This document shows positions 45,601 through 60,343 of a stretch of 64,000 nt of DNA, piece after piece. The DNA comes from Lepas anatifera (taxonomy: Eukaryota; Arthropoda; Thecostraca; Lepadidae): positions 3,068,501 to 3,132,500 of the forward strand of contig JAOTON010000385.1 of the NCBI GenBank assembly GCA_034440635.1. The letters run 5' to 3'. Each line of letters begins with the position of its first letter. The first letter of the stretch is position 1. Made by a program: the position numbers and the translations under genes. The notes beneath the pieces were generated by a model, which did no database searches, was not told the origin of the DNA, and saw only the letters and a program-made list of their open reading frames with translations.

Positions 45601-46987
45601 CCGCTCTTACTGTCTCCTTACTGTATATTTATACCGGTCCAGAATCTCCCTGCCAGATCCGTCTTTGAACTCAACACTTTAAGTCCAGGAATCATGCTAG
45701 AAAACAATGCCGGCTTCACTGTCCTTAACATATTTTGTGTTTACCGCGAGCGGCGCCCAGACATATCTCCGTCTTGCAGGAACCATATCGGTCTTATGGG
45801 TGGCGTGACCAAAAATTCGGAAGAGGTAGAACGTCCAGTGGTAACCCTTGGGCTTCCATCAGTCCTTCCCTCGAGGCATCTGACCTGAGCGGTAGAATGG
45901 ACCTTCTCGTCTTCAACGTTTTTTCTTCCGTTTCACTTGGATACATTTGATGCACCTCAATACCACATGAGTTACCAACATGATATAAACATTTATTGTC
46001 CAGCAACGGTGGCGACCAGTTTCACAAACATAAAAATGTCCCAAAGTTCCTACCACATGCGTCTGCACACCAAACAGTGGCACCTCTTTGGAAAGCTGCT
46101 AGCGGACCTCTTGGTACACAAATGACTGCTCAACTTGAACACTCCACAGTATTGGCTCGCTTTTCTCATTGAAACCTCACCTGCCGTGCGCACTTCTCCC
46201 GCCTGTTGGCTCCAATTTGGCTCATCTAGGCTGCGTGTCGGCGCATAACTTTGCGTTCTAAACAACGTCACAGGGCACTAACTTCAGTCTCGCGTACCAA
46301 CTGTGCCCACCGTTCCAGCAATAAGTAGAGCACACGGCCTGGTGCCATCCAGCTAGCCTCACTCACAGCACTGACAGCGTGCAGCTGCGCCAACATTGCC
46401 ATCCACTCAAGTGCTGATCCTCCTTCCATGCATTCTTTTTAGCTCGCGGTCAAAAACCGCTTGCTAAAATCGCTAACATCGAACAGAAGTGTTTTACGAC
46501 TCAGCTGCAGTGTGCGCGGAACAGTGGGCACGCGCATACATCATGAGCGTAGCTGGATCTATGCATTCAACCGCACTGAAGAAAAAACAGACAATCGTCA
46601 GCTGCCCCAATCATTTCCCTAATCGGTCAGACACAATCATCTCAGCTGTAAGCTACGATAAGTACGCTGAGACGGTAGGTACGTGTTGCACAGATAATGC
46701 ATTGATGCGTCCTGAAAAAACGGCGTCTGCATCCAGACGCGAAATATTCCGAACTGCGGCGGATAAGCCGCTTCTACACGGAGAGGGGGCACTAGAGCGC
46801 CCATCGGGACTGGGCAGGCCGAGAAGAAAGACACAGTCGCTGCACTGTGTTAATGCTTTCGCGATAACTCAGATGCTGTTTACTCCAAATCAGGGTTAAA
46901 CTAGGTCGAAACTAGCTGAATCATGAATGGGTTTTCACGGGAACTGAGCTTACAGGATCCGAAACCTGAGAAGGCTGAAATAAAATG
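42601..46987. other. Long spacer, no gene recognised
   Basis: The longest open frame is 151 codons (43255-43710, plus strand) and shows no domain or family feature. I see no repeat structure here. Confidence 0.45.
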
Positions 46988-47781
46988 CTAACCCATCACC
47001 CCTGGGGGGTCCCACCGGACCCCCTCGGTTTTTCGCGAATGACTGAGACAATTCAAACGAGACGCGCGTCACTGTGCAGGCCTCTAGTGATCAATTTGAC
47101 TGTTCTTATGACCAAAAATTGACGCCAGGTCAGGCTGACGAATTATGACGTCATTTCTAAAAACGTAAGGCGATTCTGTTCTTGTAACATGAGACTGACA
47201 AAACCAGGGTGTAACTCGGCTTCTAGAATAGCTAGATCAAGTTTCTTAACATTCGAAAGCTTTTGAAACTACATATCTGCTTGCTGTCATGCATTTCGAG
47301 GTCAGGTCAATTCCATGGCCACCAGAGATCACCAAAGGCCACGTTTTAGAAATTGTTTGTGTCTATAACTTTTGAACGCCATACGATATGGTCTTAAATT
47401 TGGTATCATAGAAATGAGCATGACCCAAGGATTCTAATGATATGCAGCATTGATCCAAGGGCAAGGTAATAATTTGACCATAACCGGTCATGACGCACAT
47501 AATTTAATTCTTTGATTCACGACCAACACCTGTAAGTCATTTCGTTTGTTCTAAGTCCAATGGTTGCCGAGTTATGAGGAATTTTCTAAATGGGTCTAAA
47601 TTTAACCTATTTTGGCCACTGTGACGTCACGGATCGATAGATATGGTCCAAAGTCGGCTCCAGAATAAAGGACGGTTTCAACTTTTTCGTATCACTTCCG
47701 GTTCCCGAGATGGGGGAGGGGGTCCGATCAGACCCCCAGGCGGTGGCGTCTAAGAAAAGAGCCCAGACGGTGCTGGCTTAA
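46988..47781. mobile_element. TTAA-type element, family D copy 1
   Basis: Left edge CTAACCCATCACC (mutated TTAA), right edge reversed TTAAGCCAGCACC. Subterminal hairpins GGGGTCCGATCAGACCCC type lie inside each end. 794 bp, AGGTCA-rich, no protein. The same family forms the arms of the foldback element at 54157-60344. Confidence 0.7.
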
Positions 47782-48831
47782 TTTTGTATCTCCAAAAACT
47801 CTGGAGTCGAGACAGGCCTTAGGTTAATGCCATTATAATCCTCGTAGAAGAGGAATTAGTGCCAATATAGCAGGAGCATTCGTATAAGTCGCATGAGGAG
47901 AAAGGTCGAATGAATTTCTTCCTGTGTTCCCTATATATTTCCTTATCGGAGGCCGCTATTTATAACCGTCACAAGCTATGGCTGTGCCGGCACTATTGCC
48001 GAAGGAGGTGGTGTGGGCAAAGACTCTGAGAGACAAAATTGGCGTCACCCTTTATGCATGATCCTTGGTTTCAATTCTAGGTCATTCCTGAATGTCATTA
48101 CGTCAAGTCACCCGTCAGCGTCAGGAATTCACGTTTCAGTCGTGTCATTCGAATGCTCTTTGATGCTGATTGGGAATATATTTGAAAACCCGATATTTCT
48201 AGCACTTCTTCAAAGTTTGTTCTAGAGGGTACCCCATTCGGTCCCTCGGAGTGATAGCATGTTGCACTGCTTCAATCCGCCGTGGTTTCCGAGAAAGAGA
48301 TCTGATAAGTACCAGAGGACGGAGGAGACCCCGTCTTTCAGAGCGGACTTCGGCCATAAGCACCACGCGACATGACCCAAAGTGTGCTGGAAACGTCCCG
48401 TCCCTGGATGCGATGAACCCGCCACATTACCTCTCTGAATAAAGACAGCTGATGGGCGCCGCCTAATTCCTACAGAAATTACCACCCAACCGGCGTGATT
48501 CTCATTCTAATTAGTTGACTAGTAACATGACACATTTGCGCGACAGTATCTGTACATTGTACGTACTCTCAATCCCTTCATCGGGTTTCAACAGACACAG
48601 TACAGCCGCCACACTACCCATCACATTAAATCTGATCCTAAACATGTCAACTTGAAATCTTTCATCAGAAACTGCACGGGCTTCTGACGCACAATTGATT
48701 TACCACAACTGGGGAAAAAACCATCGCTAAAAATATCATCTCACTGCAACCATCAGCACTGATGTGCTGCCTGCCCTGCCACATATAATGGTTTCATCAG
48801 CAAGCAGCAGCCGCCAGCACTCGAAGCGTTT
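47782..48831. other. Spacer, nothing recognised
   Basis: No gene or element recognised. Confidence 0.45.
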
Positions 48832-48962
48832 AATACCCCTTGGGCGAACACTCGCCCTGCACTGTAATACCCCTTGGAAAAACACTCGCCCTGCACTGTA
48901 ATACCCCTTGGGCGAACAATCGCCCTGCACTGTAATACCCCTTGGGCGAACACTCGCCCTGG
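48832..48962. repeat. 34-bp minisatellite, four units
   Basis: AATACCCCTTGG starts recur at 34-bp spacing from 48832. Units contain GGGCGA...TCGCCC, a small hairpin, altered in the second unit. Confidence 0.92.
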
Positions 48963-48969
48963 ACACATA

Positions 48970-49985
48970 TGTATCGATTTTTATGTCATCTCCCAGCTCG
49001 GATCTTCTGTCCTGTACAGTCAAACCCCGTCTCAGAGTGCCTCCGATTCACCTTCTAAGGGCGGAGGGGGTTTCGAACATCCCCCTTCAATCTCGACTCC
49101 TATGAGAGAAAGCGAAAAACGCGAACACTGGGAGATAGTCGGTGTGAAATGGTAACGTAAGTATGTCAGTAATTTTTCTGGTTGAGATCAATATCAAGGT
49201 CCTGATAGTTCAAATGAGGTGACATGTTATTAGCCACTTTTCTGACTGGGTAAGCTAAAGCCAATATTGAGGTATCAGTAGAATCCCCTCGTTACGGCAA
49301 ACCGACTCATGTATTATATAACCGTAGTAGGTCAAAGAAAAATCACTTGAGCTAAAGTTAAGTCAAGGATACTGTCTAACCTAATGTGACCATTATGCAT
49401 ATAAGTCGACTGAGGATGGCAATGCAAATACAGTGACATGCAAACGAAAGCTCTATCACCACTACTTGCAAAATTATTGAAAATTCTGAAAACCTGCTTA
49501 AGTAGTACTTAAAAACGACGCCTCAGAAGTCACAAGTCAAAACCCCCAACTAAATTCTGGAAATGGCCGAAGGTTACGATTTTGAAAAGAAGCCTTTCTA
49601 AGCTGCATGTACAGAAATTGACATTTACTGGATATTTCCCATTTTCCCCATCCATTTCCAATGGAGGCGCCGTGACCCGCACCTGGTCCTAGGTCATTGC
49701 TATACAAAATTTTCTTATCAGAACTTGTGTTACTTAATGACTTTATTATGCGATGCGAACATCAGATAAATACATTCAACAGTGTCTCATTTTCTCACTG
49801 GTACTAACTGACATTTTTAAAGCCTGCAGCCTGACCTCAGACGACCTAGGTCTAAATTTTTCAAAAAAGTTGCAAACATGATATAAACTAATAAGATGTG
49901 CTTAGTGCAGGCGGCGCTCCATGTCACCCTTTTCTGGCTGTTTCTGGAAAACCCAACGGGTGTGATCACACCCACTGAGGCCAGG
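48970..49985. mobile_element. Decayed relative of the TTAA elements
   Basis: The interior resembles family A (for example AAAAAAGTTGCAAACATGAT near 49865) and has scattered AGGTCA words. GC-rich ends near 49055 and 49955 (GGGTGTGATCACACCC) are decayed and no TTAA pair can be fixed. Confidence 0.45.
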
Positions 49986-50599
49986 GGCAATAAATATTAG
50001 CTAGTGTCACAACCGAAAAGACTGCACTGTCGCAATTACAGTACCCTCGGGCCACAGAAGGGAGAAATGGGGAACAGTTGTTTCCGCAGACGAACCGGTG
50101 GGGTGGGGTGATCCACCAGTCAGAGGTGTCTCTTGTTGGTCCCTCAGCCAGTTCCAGCTGGTCTACCAGGGCCATTTGATAACTAATGACAAAGCCTGTG
50201 GAAGAAGTCGCTCCAGAGCTAGCCGAAAATCCCTAACTTTGATTGTGGATCCCAACCGGCATACTGCAGCGTCTTGGGAAATTCCCGGGCGCGGGCCTGA
50301 TCAAAGTCAAAATGCGGAATGCCGGACTACATAACCAGTGGCTTATTTGTGTGAAAGTCAGGCCAGAGCGAGCACTTCAACATTGCCCGTAGCGCCCAGG
50401 CTGTGAGATTCTCTGGCTAGAGTCCATCAGGAGCAGCTGCTGGAGATACTGCTGCGTGGCGGAACATCAGCCCTTCGATACCCGACCCATCGCCGGCCAG
50501 GAAGAGTGAGGACGAGGGCGCGCTGGTGGACGGATTACCAGCCCGTGCTGAGCACAGGGGCCCCCCGAGCACCAGCGACGGCCCGCTGGTGGACCGGGG

Positions 50600-50737
50600 T
50601 CAGGGGCCGGCGCAGGGCGAGGGCGAGGGCGCCGGAGGCCGCAGCCGCGGGTCTGGTGTCGTCGCCCGGAACACCGTGTTCTGGAGGGTCCTCTTCCACT
50701 TCTCCTGCGCCTCCCGCAGCTTGTTGATCCACATAGC
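50600..50737 (-). CDS. Candidate orphan last exon, unrecognised
   Basis: After acceptor TGCGTCACAG the minus strand reads AMWINKLREAQEKWKRTLQN, then TVFRATTPDPRLRPP and a stop (46 codons including stop). It has the GC-rich codon bias of the real exons in this window, and an amphipathic helix with a Pro-rich end. No partner exon was found upstream (higher coordinates), so it may be a pseudogene or chance. Confidence 0.3.
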   Translation of the reverse strand, partial: AMWINKLREAQEKWKRTLQNTVFRATTPDPRLRPPAPSPSPCAGP

Positions 50738-52442
<1,705 letters not shown>

Positions 52443-53460
52443 TTAACACGTGTCCCCCTGAGCTCCCTGGCATGACACGCCCCGCTGGCGGGGGAAGGGG
52501 CGCGATTTTGCCCGCCCCCCTCCGTACCTCATTTCTTGGAAAAGCTAAAGCAAAATTGCGGAATACGTTCAAAAGCTTTTCACGAGACGAATATAAATTA
52601 TATGAACAATTTTTTATGGCAAGCTTATCTTGTGGTCACCCGAGGTCCAGGAAGGTTTCTGTAGGCTACAACAAGACATTACAGATTTTCCTCTACAAAT
52701 TTTTACTGACGAGAGCTAGAGAAAATCTTAAGGTATTATTGCAGCACTCTCATTGCGGCAAATGGAATGATGTAAAATATAACCCTGCTGTGTGAAATTG
52801 TGAAAACCACCTGACCTCAAGTCAGGTCAGGGTCACATCATGACCTGGTATAGTCATACTGCATATCAATCGACTCCCCGTTAAAAGATAAACACAATGA
52901 AAAAATGAAAGCTCTATCTCGATTCACTGCGAATTCATTTTCAAAATAATCACTATCTGCTAATGTGACTTCACATGAGACTTGAGAGGTCAGATGCTCA
53001 AAAACTCATATTAATGGTAAAAATCTTGGAAAGAAGACGTGGTATGAGAACTTTCAAGTTGATCTATCCAATATTTACCAAAAAAACCCTTCCTATTACT
53101 CATCATAGACTTATAATGGGGTGACCAAAAATTTGACCCCATCCTGGGTCAAAAGTATTAAAACTCCGAGATAGCATATTTGTAGACCCCAATGACTGTA
53201 TCATATTATAAAAGCCTTGGAAGTGATCGGCTTGTCCCTTTGGTGTCGCTTTAAACTCGTGATTTTGAAGTTGGATCACTTGACCTTGTATAGCTCCTTG
53301 ACCTGACATGACCTGACCCTAAGAATTGTTCATGCGCGTGAAATCGATTAGGGATAAGGCACTGTCAGTTGCGTTTTTCTGTGTTTCTTTGTTTCTGTTA
53401 TTCGAGGAAAACGAGTAGGGGGGGGGGGGCGAATTTCGCACCCTCAGGGATGCGTGTTAA
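52443..53460. mobile_element. TTAA-bounded element, family C
   Basis: TTAA at 52443-52446 and 53457-53460. Ends CACGTGTCCCCCTGAG and, reversed, CACGCATCCCTGAGG are related to family A ends. TGACCT-rich interior, 1018 bp, no protein. Confidence 0.8.
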
Positions 53461-53699
53461 TTGAACTAGCGTTGGCTGCCGCCCATTTGATAACCTGAAC
53501 ATCCTGAAGCTGACATGCCAGTGCCACGCGTCAAAAAAGAAATATCACCGATGTAAAGCATGGTGCGGAAAAATAGTTTTCTGCCCCAAGGGCAAAATGA
53601 CCCCGCAGCAGAAGCAGCGTATAAAACCCAGCAGTAGCAGCACCAATCACCCTATATCAACCCAGCAGCCATATAACCCAAAAAGCGGTAGAAACCAGG

Positions 53700-53835
53700 G
53701 GATGCGTGCCCCGTGGATAGCGCGTGCGTTTCCTGAGCCGTAGATTCAGTGTTTAAGTCCTGGAGGGCTCTCTAAATAAGAGTTGACACCACGCCGGCCA
53801 AATAAGTCACATTGATTTACTGGAGAATACATCGT
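53700..53835 (+). repeat. Possible tRNA-derived SINE
   Basis: CGTGGATAGCGCGTGCG followed ~35 nt later by GTGTTTAAGTCCTGG looks like a decayed A box and B box, with a non-tRNA body after it. The surrounding 53461-54156 holds nothing else recognised. Confidence 0.4.
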
Positions 53836-54589
53836 GCTACGTGACCGGGGGGGGGGTGGGGTTTCAATCTGAAAGGCAGCTGATAGGGCCAAGCTGATAC
53901 GCAAATCGTGTGCGGGATCGAAATTGAGCTGGCCGCTCACAATCACCCCGTTTAAGCTCGGCGGAGGCTATCGTTCTCGTGGTGGATCGCGCCGCTCCTT
54001 CTCTCGGGTCACGAAGAACAGTGTATTCCATCGGGTTTTTGGGACACCTTTTGAGGTGCCCTTTTTCCATGGGTACCGAAAACAGCCGAGAACAGATAAG
54101 AAAACTTGAATCTATATCTAAGAAACTTTCCGCAGCACAACAATCGATATATATATGTTACAGGCAGGGTGAAGAACCAGGCATTCTGCAGAATGCCTAG
54201 GGCATTCTGCAGATTGCCCAGCCAGTTTGGCATTCTGCAGAATGCCTAGGCAATCTGCAAAATGCCTAGGCAATCTGCAGATTGCCAAAGCGTCTGGGCA
54301 TTCTGAAGAATGCCTAGGCATTCTGCAGAATGCCTAAAATTTCAGGCATTCTTCAAACTGCCTAACGCAATTTGCTCAGATAAGCATCCAATCGAGCAGT
54401 TATTCGCTACCAAACAATCTATTTCATCTCACCCAGTGTTCCAAACACTCCACAGGCCAGGAATTGCTTTATGGAGCCTGTGTTTCTCAGTTGCCCTTTC
54501 CAAAAATACATAGGTTTTGTGACTAATTTCTTTAGTCAGATACACATTCAGTACTTTGATTTATACTGAGCAATTTCACCGCTGTTGGG

Positions 54590-55415
54590 TCCGATTAGAC
54601 CTCCTTTGGTTTTTGCAAATGCTTCCGATTCAGTTTAAGTGAGAGCCTCGTCACTTTGCACACCTCTAGAGTGATTGATTCCACAACGTATGACAAAAAT
54701 TGGCATCAGGGCCGGCCAGGTCAACGAGTTTTGAAGACATTTCGAAACCCATGTAAGACGATTATAGTATTCCAAAATGAGGCCGGCAGGGTGTAACTCG
54801 GCGTCTAGAAGAGAAGAGCTAGATTAGGTTTCTAAACATCATGTGAAATCTTTTGAAGGGACAAACCTGTCTGCTGGCAACCATTTTGAAGTCAGGTCAA
54901 TAACAAGGTCACCAGAAGTCACGAAAAGTCGCAGTTTTCGAAGTAACTTTTGGACGAGGTAAGTTACAGCAGTAAATTTGCACTTCATAGTGACGAGCAT
55001 GACCCAAGGATTCAAATGATGTACAACCTGAGCCTAAAAGGTTTTTATTTAATTTTACCTTTGCCTGAGGTCAAGGGTGCGATGGTATGTTTCAAGGTCA
55101 TGTTGCATATCATTCAAATGTTTGGGTCTCGATGAACTCATCGATGCATTTGACTTTGTTCTATGTCTAATGGTTAGCGAGCTATAATGGTAAAAAACTA
55201 ATAGTTATGGTTATAAAGCTGATAAAGTGATAGGTTATAAAGCTAAGTTGGTCAGAATTTGACTCATTTTACCCCTCTGTGACGTCACGGGTCTACAGAC
55301 ATGGTTCAAGCTGGCTTTGAAAGTAGAAGACATTAAGACGCTTCCAGCGCCGTTTCAAGTTTTTCCGTGTCAGCTCCGGTTCCCGAGACCGTAGTGAGGG
55401 TCAGATCGGACCCCT
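54590..55415 (+). mobile_element. Family D sequence in the left arm
   Basis: Begins with GGGTCCGATTAGACC and ends at the AGGGTCAGATCGGACCCC hairpin. Collinear with 46988-47781, including GTGTAACTCGGCGTCTAGA and GTGACGTCACGGGTC. Confidence 0.75.
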
Positions 55416-55872
55416 TCCCTCGTTTTTCGCGAACTATTATGCGCCGATTTAAACAAGACGTACGTCGCTTTGCTGGCCTTTAGGGTGATTAACTTGACAA
55501 CTTACCACCAAAAATTGACATCAGGTCAGATCAGGTCAACAAGTTATGGCACCCTTTCCAAACCATGTAAGGCCATTCTGCTCTCCTAAAATGAGTCTGA
55601 AAAAACAGGGGTCACCGAATTCTAGAAGAACTAGATTACGTTTTGAAAAATCATTCAAAAGCACTTGAAACGAAAAATATACGCGCTTACCACTCTAGAC
55701 CTGCGGCAACACGTCATGGTGCTTGCGGGTGTTTCAAATTGCCCAAAATTATTTTTCAATGGAGAAACTCGAGTAACGTAAGCAAAACAGTCATTCGATA
55801 ACAGGTAACAAAATTGGGGAAAAACTATAAAATCACTAACCTTTGCGATGACAAGCTTCTTCACGTACCCTT

Positions 55873-57661
55873 TTAACCCGCGCCCCACCGGGGTCCGGCG
55901 CCACCTTCGCTCCACCGGGGGCCATCGATGGCCCCGTTCTAACCCCGAACATGGTTAGCGCAAATCTGCGAAGTGCATTAACCCTCGCCCCACCGGGGGC
56001 CATCGATGGCCCCCTAAGGTTTTTCCGGGATAGCAGAAAAACGACGAGGCGCAGCACCACGGTTGAGGGCTCTACCTCTCACTGCATCATTTTCCCATCA
56101 TCCCTGAAATTTTTACCCCGGGTCACCCAAGGTCAGGTCACCAGACGAGGTCAACCAAGGTCACCTCACTTCACCTTTAGAGCTCTGTAAGAGCTACATT
56201 TCAAAGTCGATTGATTTGAAACTTCCTACACTTCATGACCCCTCCAGGGTCTACAAGGTGTATATCCGGGATTTTTTCGATTTCGTGCCCTGAGGTCAGG
56301 TCACGAGGCGACCTCTCCCATTGGAAAAGCATGGGGAAAAGCTATTTCATGATATAAAAGCAGCAAAAATGATTGCAAATACTCAGACTGCTCAGAACAA
56401 CGTTTTTGGACACCCTTTCATGGATCCCAGGGGTCATATTTGCCCTTTGACTTTTCCAAGGTCATCCAAGGTCACCAGAGGTCAAAAACAGTATTTTGAC
56501 AATAACTTTTGACCTAATTGAGCTAGAGCGGTGAAACAAACATCATCGTGTTTGTCTTGTCACTGGCTTTCATTTGATATACGGCAAGGTCACTTTTTGA
56601 CCTTTCGTGACCTCAGGTCATATTAAGTCACGAGGTGACCTCTGGCGGTCAAACCACTGGCGGGAGGTCTTTACGTTCCACATAGCGGAAAAATTACTGG
56701 CAATTTGCTATCAAATGTACTTTACCAGGCCTCAATAGCTCTAATGCCATAAGAGTTATGCCCAGTTTGCTTAATCATTGCATATTTGAGTGAAAATAGC
56801 CGATCTTGACCTAATTTGACCTCTGGAGGTCAAACCATTGACCTGAGCACTAAAACATGCGAAATAATTTCTTACTGAATTCACGCGAGCTTTCTATTGC
56901 ACTTTGCAGATTTGCGCTAACGCCCATATTTTCGGAGTTAGAGGGGGCCATCGAAGGCCCCGGTGGGGCGAAGGTGGCGCCGGACCCCCGGTGGGGCGCG
57001 GGTTAAAAGCTCGCGTGAATTCAGTAAGAAATTATTTCGCATGATTAAGCGCTCAGGTCAATGGTTTGGCCTTCAGAGGTCAAGTTAGGTCACGATAGGC
57101 CATTTTCACTCAAATATGCAATGCTCAACAAACGGGGCATAACTCTTTGCCATTAGAGCTATTGAGATCTGGTAAAGTACATTTGATAGGAAAAGGACAG
57201 ACCCTATGACCTATGGGATCCGTGAAAGGGTGTCGATGAACGCTGTTCTGAGCAGTCTCAGCATTTTCAATCATTTTTGTAACTTTTAGATCATAAGACA
57301 GCTTTTCCCCATGCTTTTCAATGTGAGAGGTCACCTCGTGACCTGACCTCAGGCCAGGAAATCGAAAATCTCGGATATCCACCTTGTAGACCCTGGAGTG
57401 GCCATAAAGTGTAGGAAGTTTCAAATTGATCGAATAATAAATGTAGCTCTTATAGAGCTCAAAATTGAAGTGAGGTGACCTTGGTTGACCTCGTCTGGTG
57501 ACCTGACCTTGGGTGACCCGGGATAAAAAATGTCAGGGATGGTGGGAAAATGATGGGGTAAGAGGTAGAGCCCTCAACCGTGGTGCTGCATCTCGTCGTT
57601 TTTCTGTTATCCTGAAAAACCTTAGGAGGGCCATCGATGGCCCCGGTGGGGCGAGGGTTAA
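55873..57661 (+). mobile_element. TTAA-bounded element, family B copy 2 (host of a nested copy)
   Basis: TTAA at 55873-55876 and 57658-57661 with family B ends. It is split at 55978 by copy 3 and resumes after 57006 at AAGCTCGCGTGAATTC. Without the insert it is about 764 bp, so it also has an internal deletion compared with the 1029-bp copies. Confidence 0.88.
55978..57006 (-). mobile_element. TTAA-bounded element, family B copy 3 (nested, inverted)
   Basis: 1029 bp from TTAA (55978-55981) to TTAA (57003-57006), reversed compared with its host. Removing it and one TTAA gives AGTGCATTAAAAGCTCGCG, which matches AGTGCACTAGAAAGCTCACG in copy 1. Confidence 0.93.
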
Positions 57662-59167
57662 ATCCTAACGGTTGCCCAACATCCAGGCTCGGCATCTCTG
57701 TCGTAGCAATCCCCTACCCTCGCAAGTGTTGCTACACTTCGCGACCCATTCCTTGAAAAAGCTTCGCCCCTTTGTTCTACGTCATTAAACACCCCTCCCG
57801 CAAATTCTCCCACACACTTTCGAGGCAGGCGAAGGTGCTTTCCACAAAACGCCCTACAAAAAGTCCTTAACTAACTAATTGGTCTAAATTTGACTCCTTT
57901 TGGCCCACTGTGACGCCACGGGTCAACGGATCTGGTTCAGACTTGGCTCCAACGTAGAAGACGGTGATGCACTTCCGGCAACGTTCTATTTTGTTTCGTA
58001 TTACCTACTTCCGGTTCCTGAGATCCTAGAGGGTCCGATCGTACCCCTCTCCCAGGCGGTGGTTTGAACAAAACGAGCCCAGGAGGGGCCGGTTTAACAG
58101 TGAGAATCTAATGCGAGACAATGGGAAACAGAGCAAGTAATCAGGAAATCAAAACTGGCTCATTCTACCGCATGTTTATCGTCCTGAATATGCATATTGT
58201 GCCCATGTGGTAGGCTGTATTGGATTGAACGGAGTTGATTTCGTTTGCCTTGAAGTAGCTACCAATCTTTGTGATAAGGATCGTTGTGCTGCAAAGTGCT
58301 GCGATATTAGGAATAAGTTGGCTTTTGAGTGTTTTGCTTAAATACTACAATGGAAACTTTGTAATATTTTTGTTTAAATGACTGATATTGTATAATTTTC
58401 AGCATAGGTGTTTAAGAAAGCTTGGTTTAATTCTGGTATGGTCTTGAACATTATTTGGAAACAAGTGACTACATGATACTTGTAGCTTACAAAATGTCGG
58501 ATGAACATAAAGTTGAATAATGTTTTCAAATTTGCCACGCAAATCCCCAAAATGATTTTTTTCTGAAACATTTCGATACTCTGACTAGATATGATGAAAC
58601 AAATGTTTTTAGCAGTAACAGTTTCCAAGTCAGTTTCGAAGATGCAACCCTTCGAAAGCATCACTCTACACGGCTTTTTAACTATCTTGGAAAGAAATGT
58701 TTGGCCAGCAAACATCGGTGTACCGAATATGTTTGAAATATTCTGCATTGCAATACTAAGATATTTCTGGTAGGCTGCTAACCGATCCACAACATTTAAA
58801 ATGCTTGTAATTTACCACTGGAGAAAAACATACAAATAATTGATTAGATCTCATATTTTCAGCATCATGTCTCGTGAGAGATTCGAAAGCCTTTTCGACC
58901 TGCAAAACCAGACAAATCAGCTAACACACCAATGCTAGCAAATGAATAGCACGCATACATTTTTCACGATCTGCCGGACGAAGAGGAGTATGGGTTACCC
59001 TATAAAAAGAAGCACTAAGCAAGATTAAAAAGTACTTGTTGACAAAAATTGGTGGTGAGGTAAAACTGACAAAAGGATTCGGACATTGAAGCCGTAAAAG
59101 ACAGTGATCTATGCGACCTGATCAACGATGTCCATAATCTTCGTGGCCACCTGGGAAAGGAAAAATG

Positions 59168-59935
59168 AAAAACAGCTCCAAAGACGAGTTTGAACCATAT
59201 CCGTTGACCCGTGACGTCACAGAAGGCAGATATGGGTCAAATTTTGTCCCATTTAGGAAACCCTTAATAGTTCGGGAACCATTAGACCTAGAACAGGGTG
59301 AAATGCATCAATGTGTTCCTCTTCACCCAATAATTCAAATGATATGCAACATGACCTTGAAAGGTCCCACCGCAGCCATTGTCTCAGGTCAAGGTTAACA
59401 GAATTTGACCTCAGGTCAAGGCCAAGTAACGACCTTTCGAAACATGCTGCACATCATTTGACTCCATGCGTCATGTTCGTCACTATGATGCCAAATTTAT
59501 TGATGTATCATATCTTGTTTAAAAATTATAGACACTAACAACTCCAAAACCATGACCTTTGGTGACCTTTGGTGACCTTTTTATTGGCTTGACCTCAGAA
59601 TGGATGCCAGCATGCCGATTTGTCCTTTCAAGAGGTTTCGCATAATATAAACGTTAATTAACAAATAATATACACTTATAAACTTGATCAAGTTCTTCTA
59701 GAAGTCGATTTACACCCTGGTTTTGTCAGCCTCATTTTGGAATACTATAATCGTCCTAAATAATATCTTAAAAACTCGTTGACCTGGCCTGCCCTATGCC
59801 AGTTTTGGTCATACGTTGTGGAGCCAATTACTCTAGAGGTGTGCAAAGTGACGAGGCTCTCACTTAAATTGACTCGTAAGCATTTGCGAAAAACCAAAGG
59901 AGGTCTAATCGGACCCACCAACGGTGAAATTGCTC
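59168..59935 (-). mobile_element. Family D sequence in the right arm (inverted)
   Basis: Reverse complement of the left arm copy, from GTGACGTCAC (59211-59220) to GGTCTAATCGGACCC (about 59910). Confidence 0.75.
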
Positions 59936-60341
59936 AGTTTAAATCAAGCTACTGAAGGTTTATCTGATCAAAGAAATTAGTCACAAAACCTATGTATTTT
60001 TGGAAACGGCAACTGAGAACCACAGGCACCATAAAGCGATCCCTGGCCTTTAGAGTGTTTGGAACACTGGACGAGATGAAATAGATTGTTTGGTAGCGAA
60101 TAACTGCTCGATTGGATGCTTATCTGAGCAAATTGCGTTAGGCAGTTTGAAGAATGCCTGAAATTTTAGGCATTCTGCAGAATGCCTAGGCATTCTTCAG
60201 AATGCCCAGACGCTTTGGCAATCTGCAGATTGCCTAGGCATTTGCAGATTGCCTAGGCATTCTGCAGAATGCCAAACTGGCTGGGCAATCTGCAGAATGC
60301 CTAGGCATTCTGCAGAATGCCTGGTTTTTCACCCTGCCTGT

Positions 60342-60343
<2 letters not shown>

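Larger units (their letters stand above)
55400..58097 (+). mobile_element. Second family D copy, interrupted
   Basis: The 5' part (55400 to about 55680) and 3' part (about 57880-58097, ending TTAA) match family D. They are separated by nested family B elements and ~220 bp of unrelated DNA. Its left hairpin is fused with the right hairpin of the preceding copy. Confidence 0.6.

Noticed and set aside
48832..48962. CRISPR-like array (34-bp units)
   Set aside because: Units are contiguous without spacers, in a eukaryotic genome; it is a minisatellite.
58374..58790. 138-codon frame in the foldback centre as a transposase
   Set aside because: No catalytic or DNA-binding motif is visible and the stretch is AT-rich; left as unrecognised.
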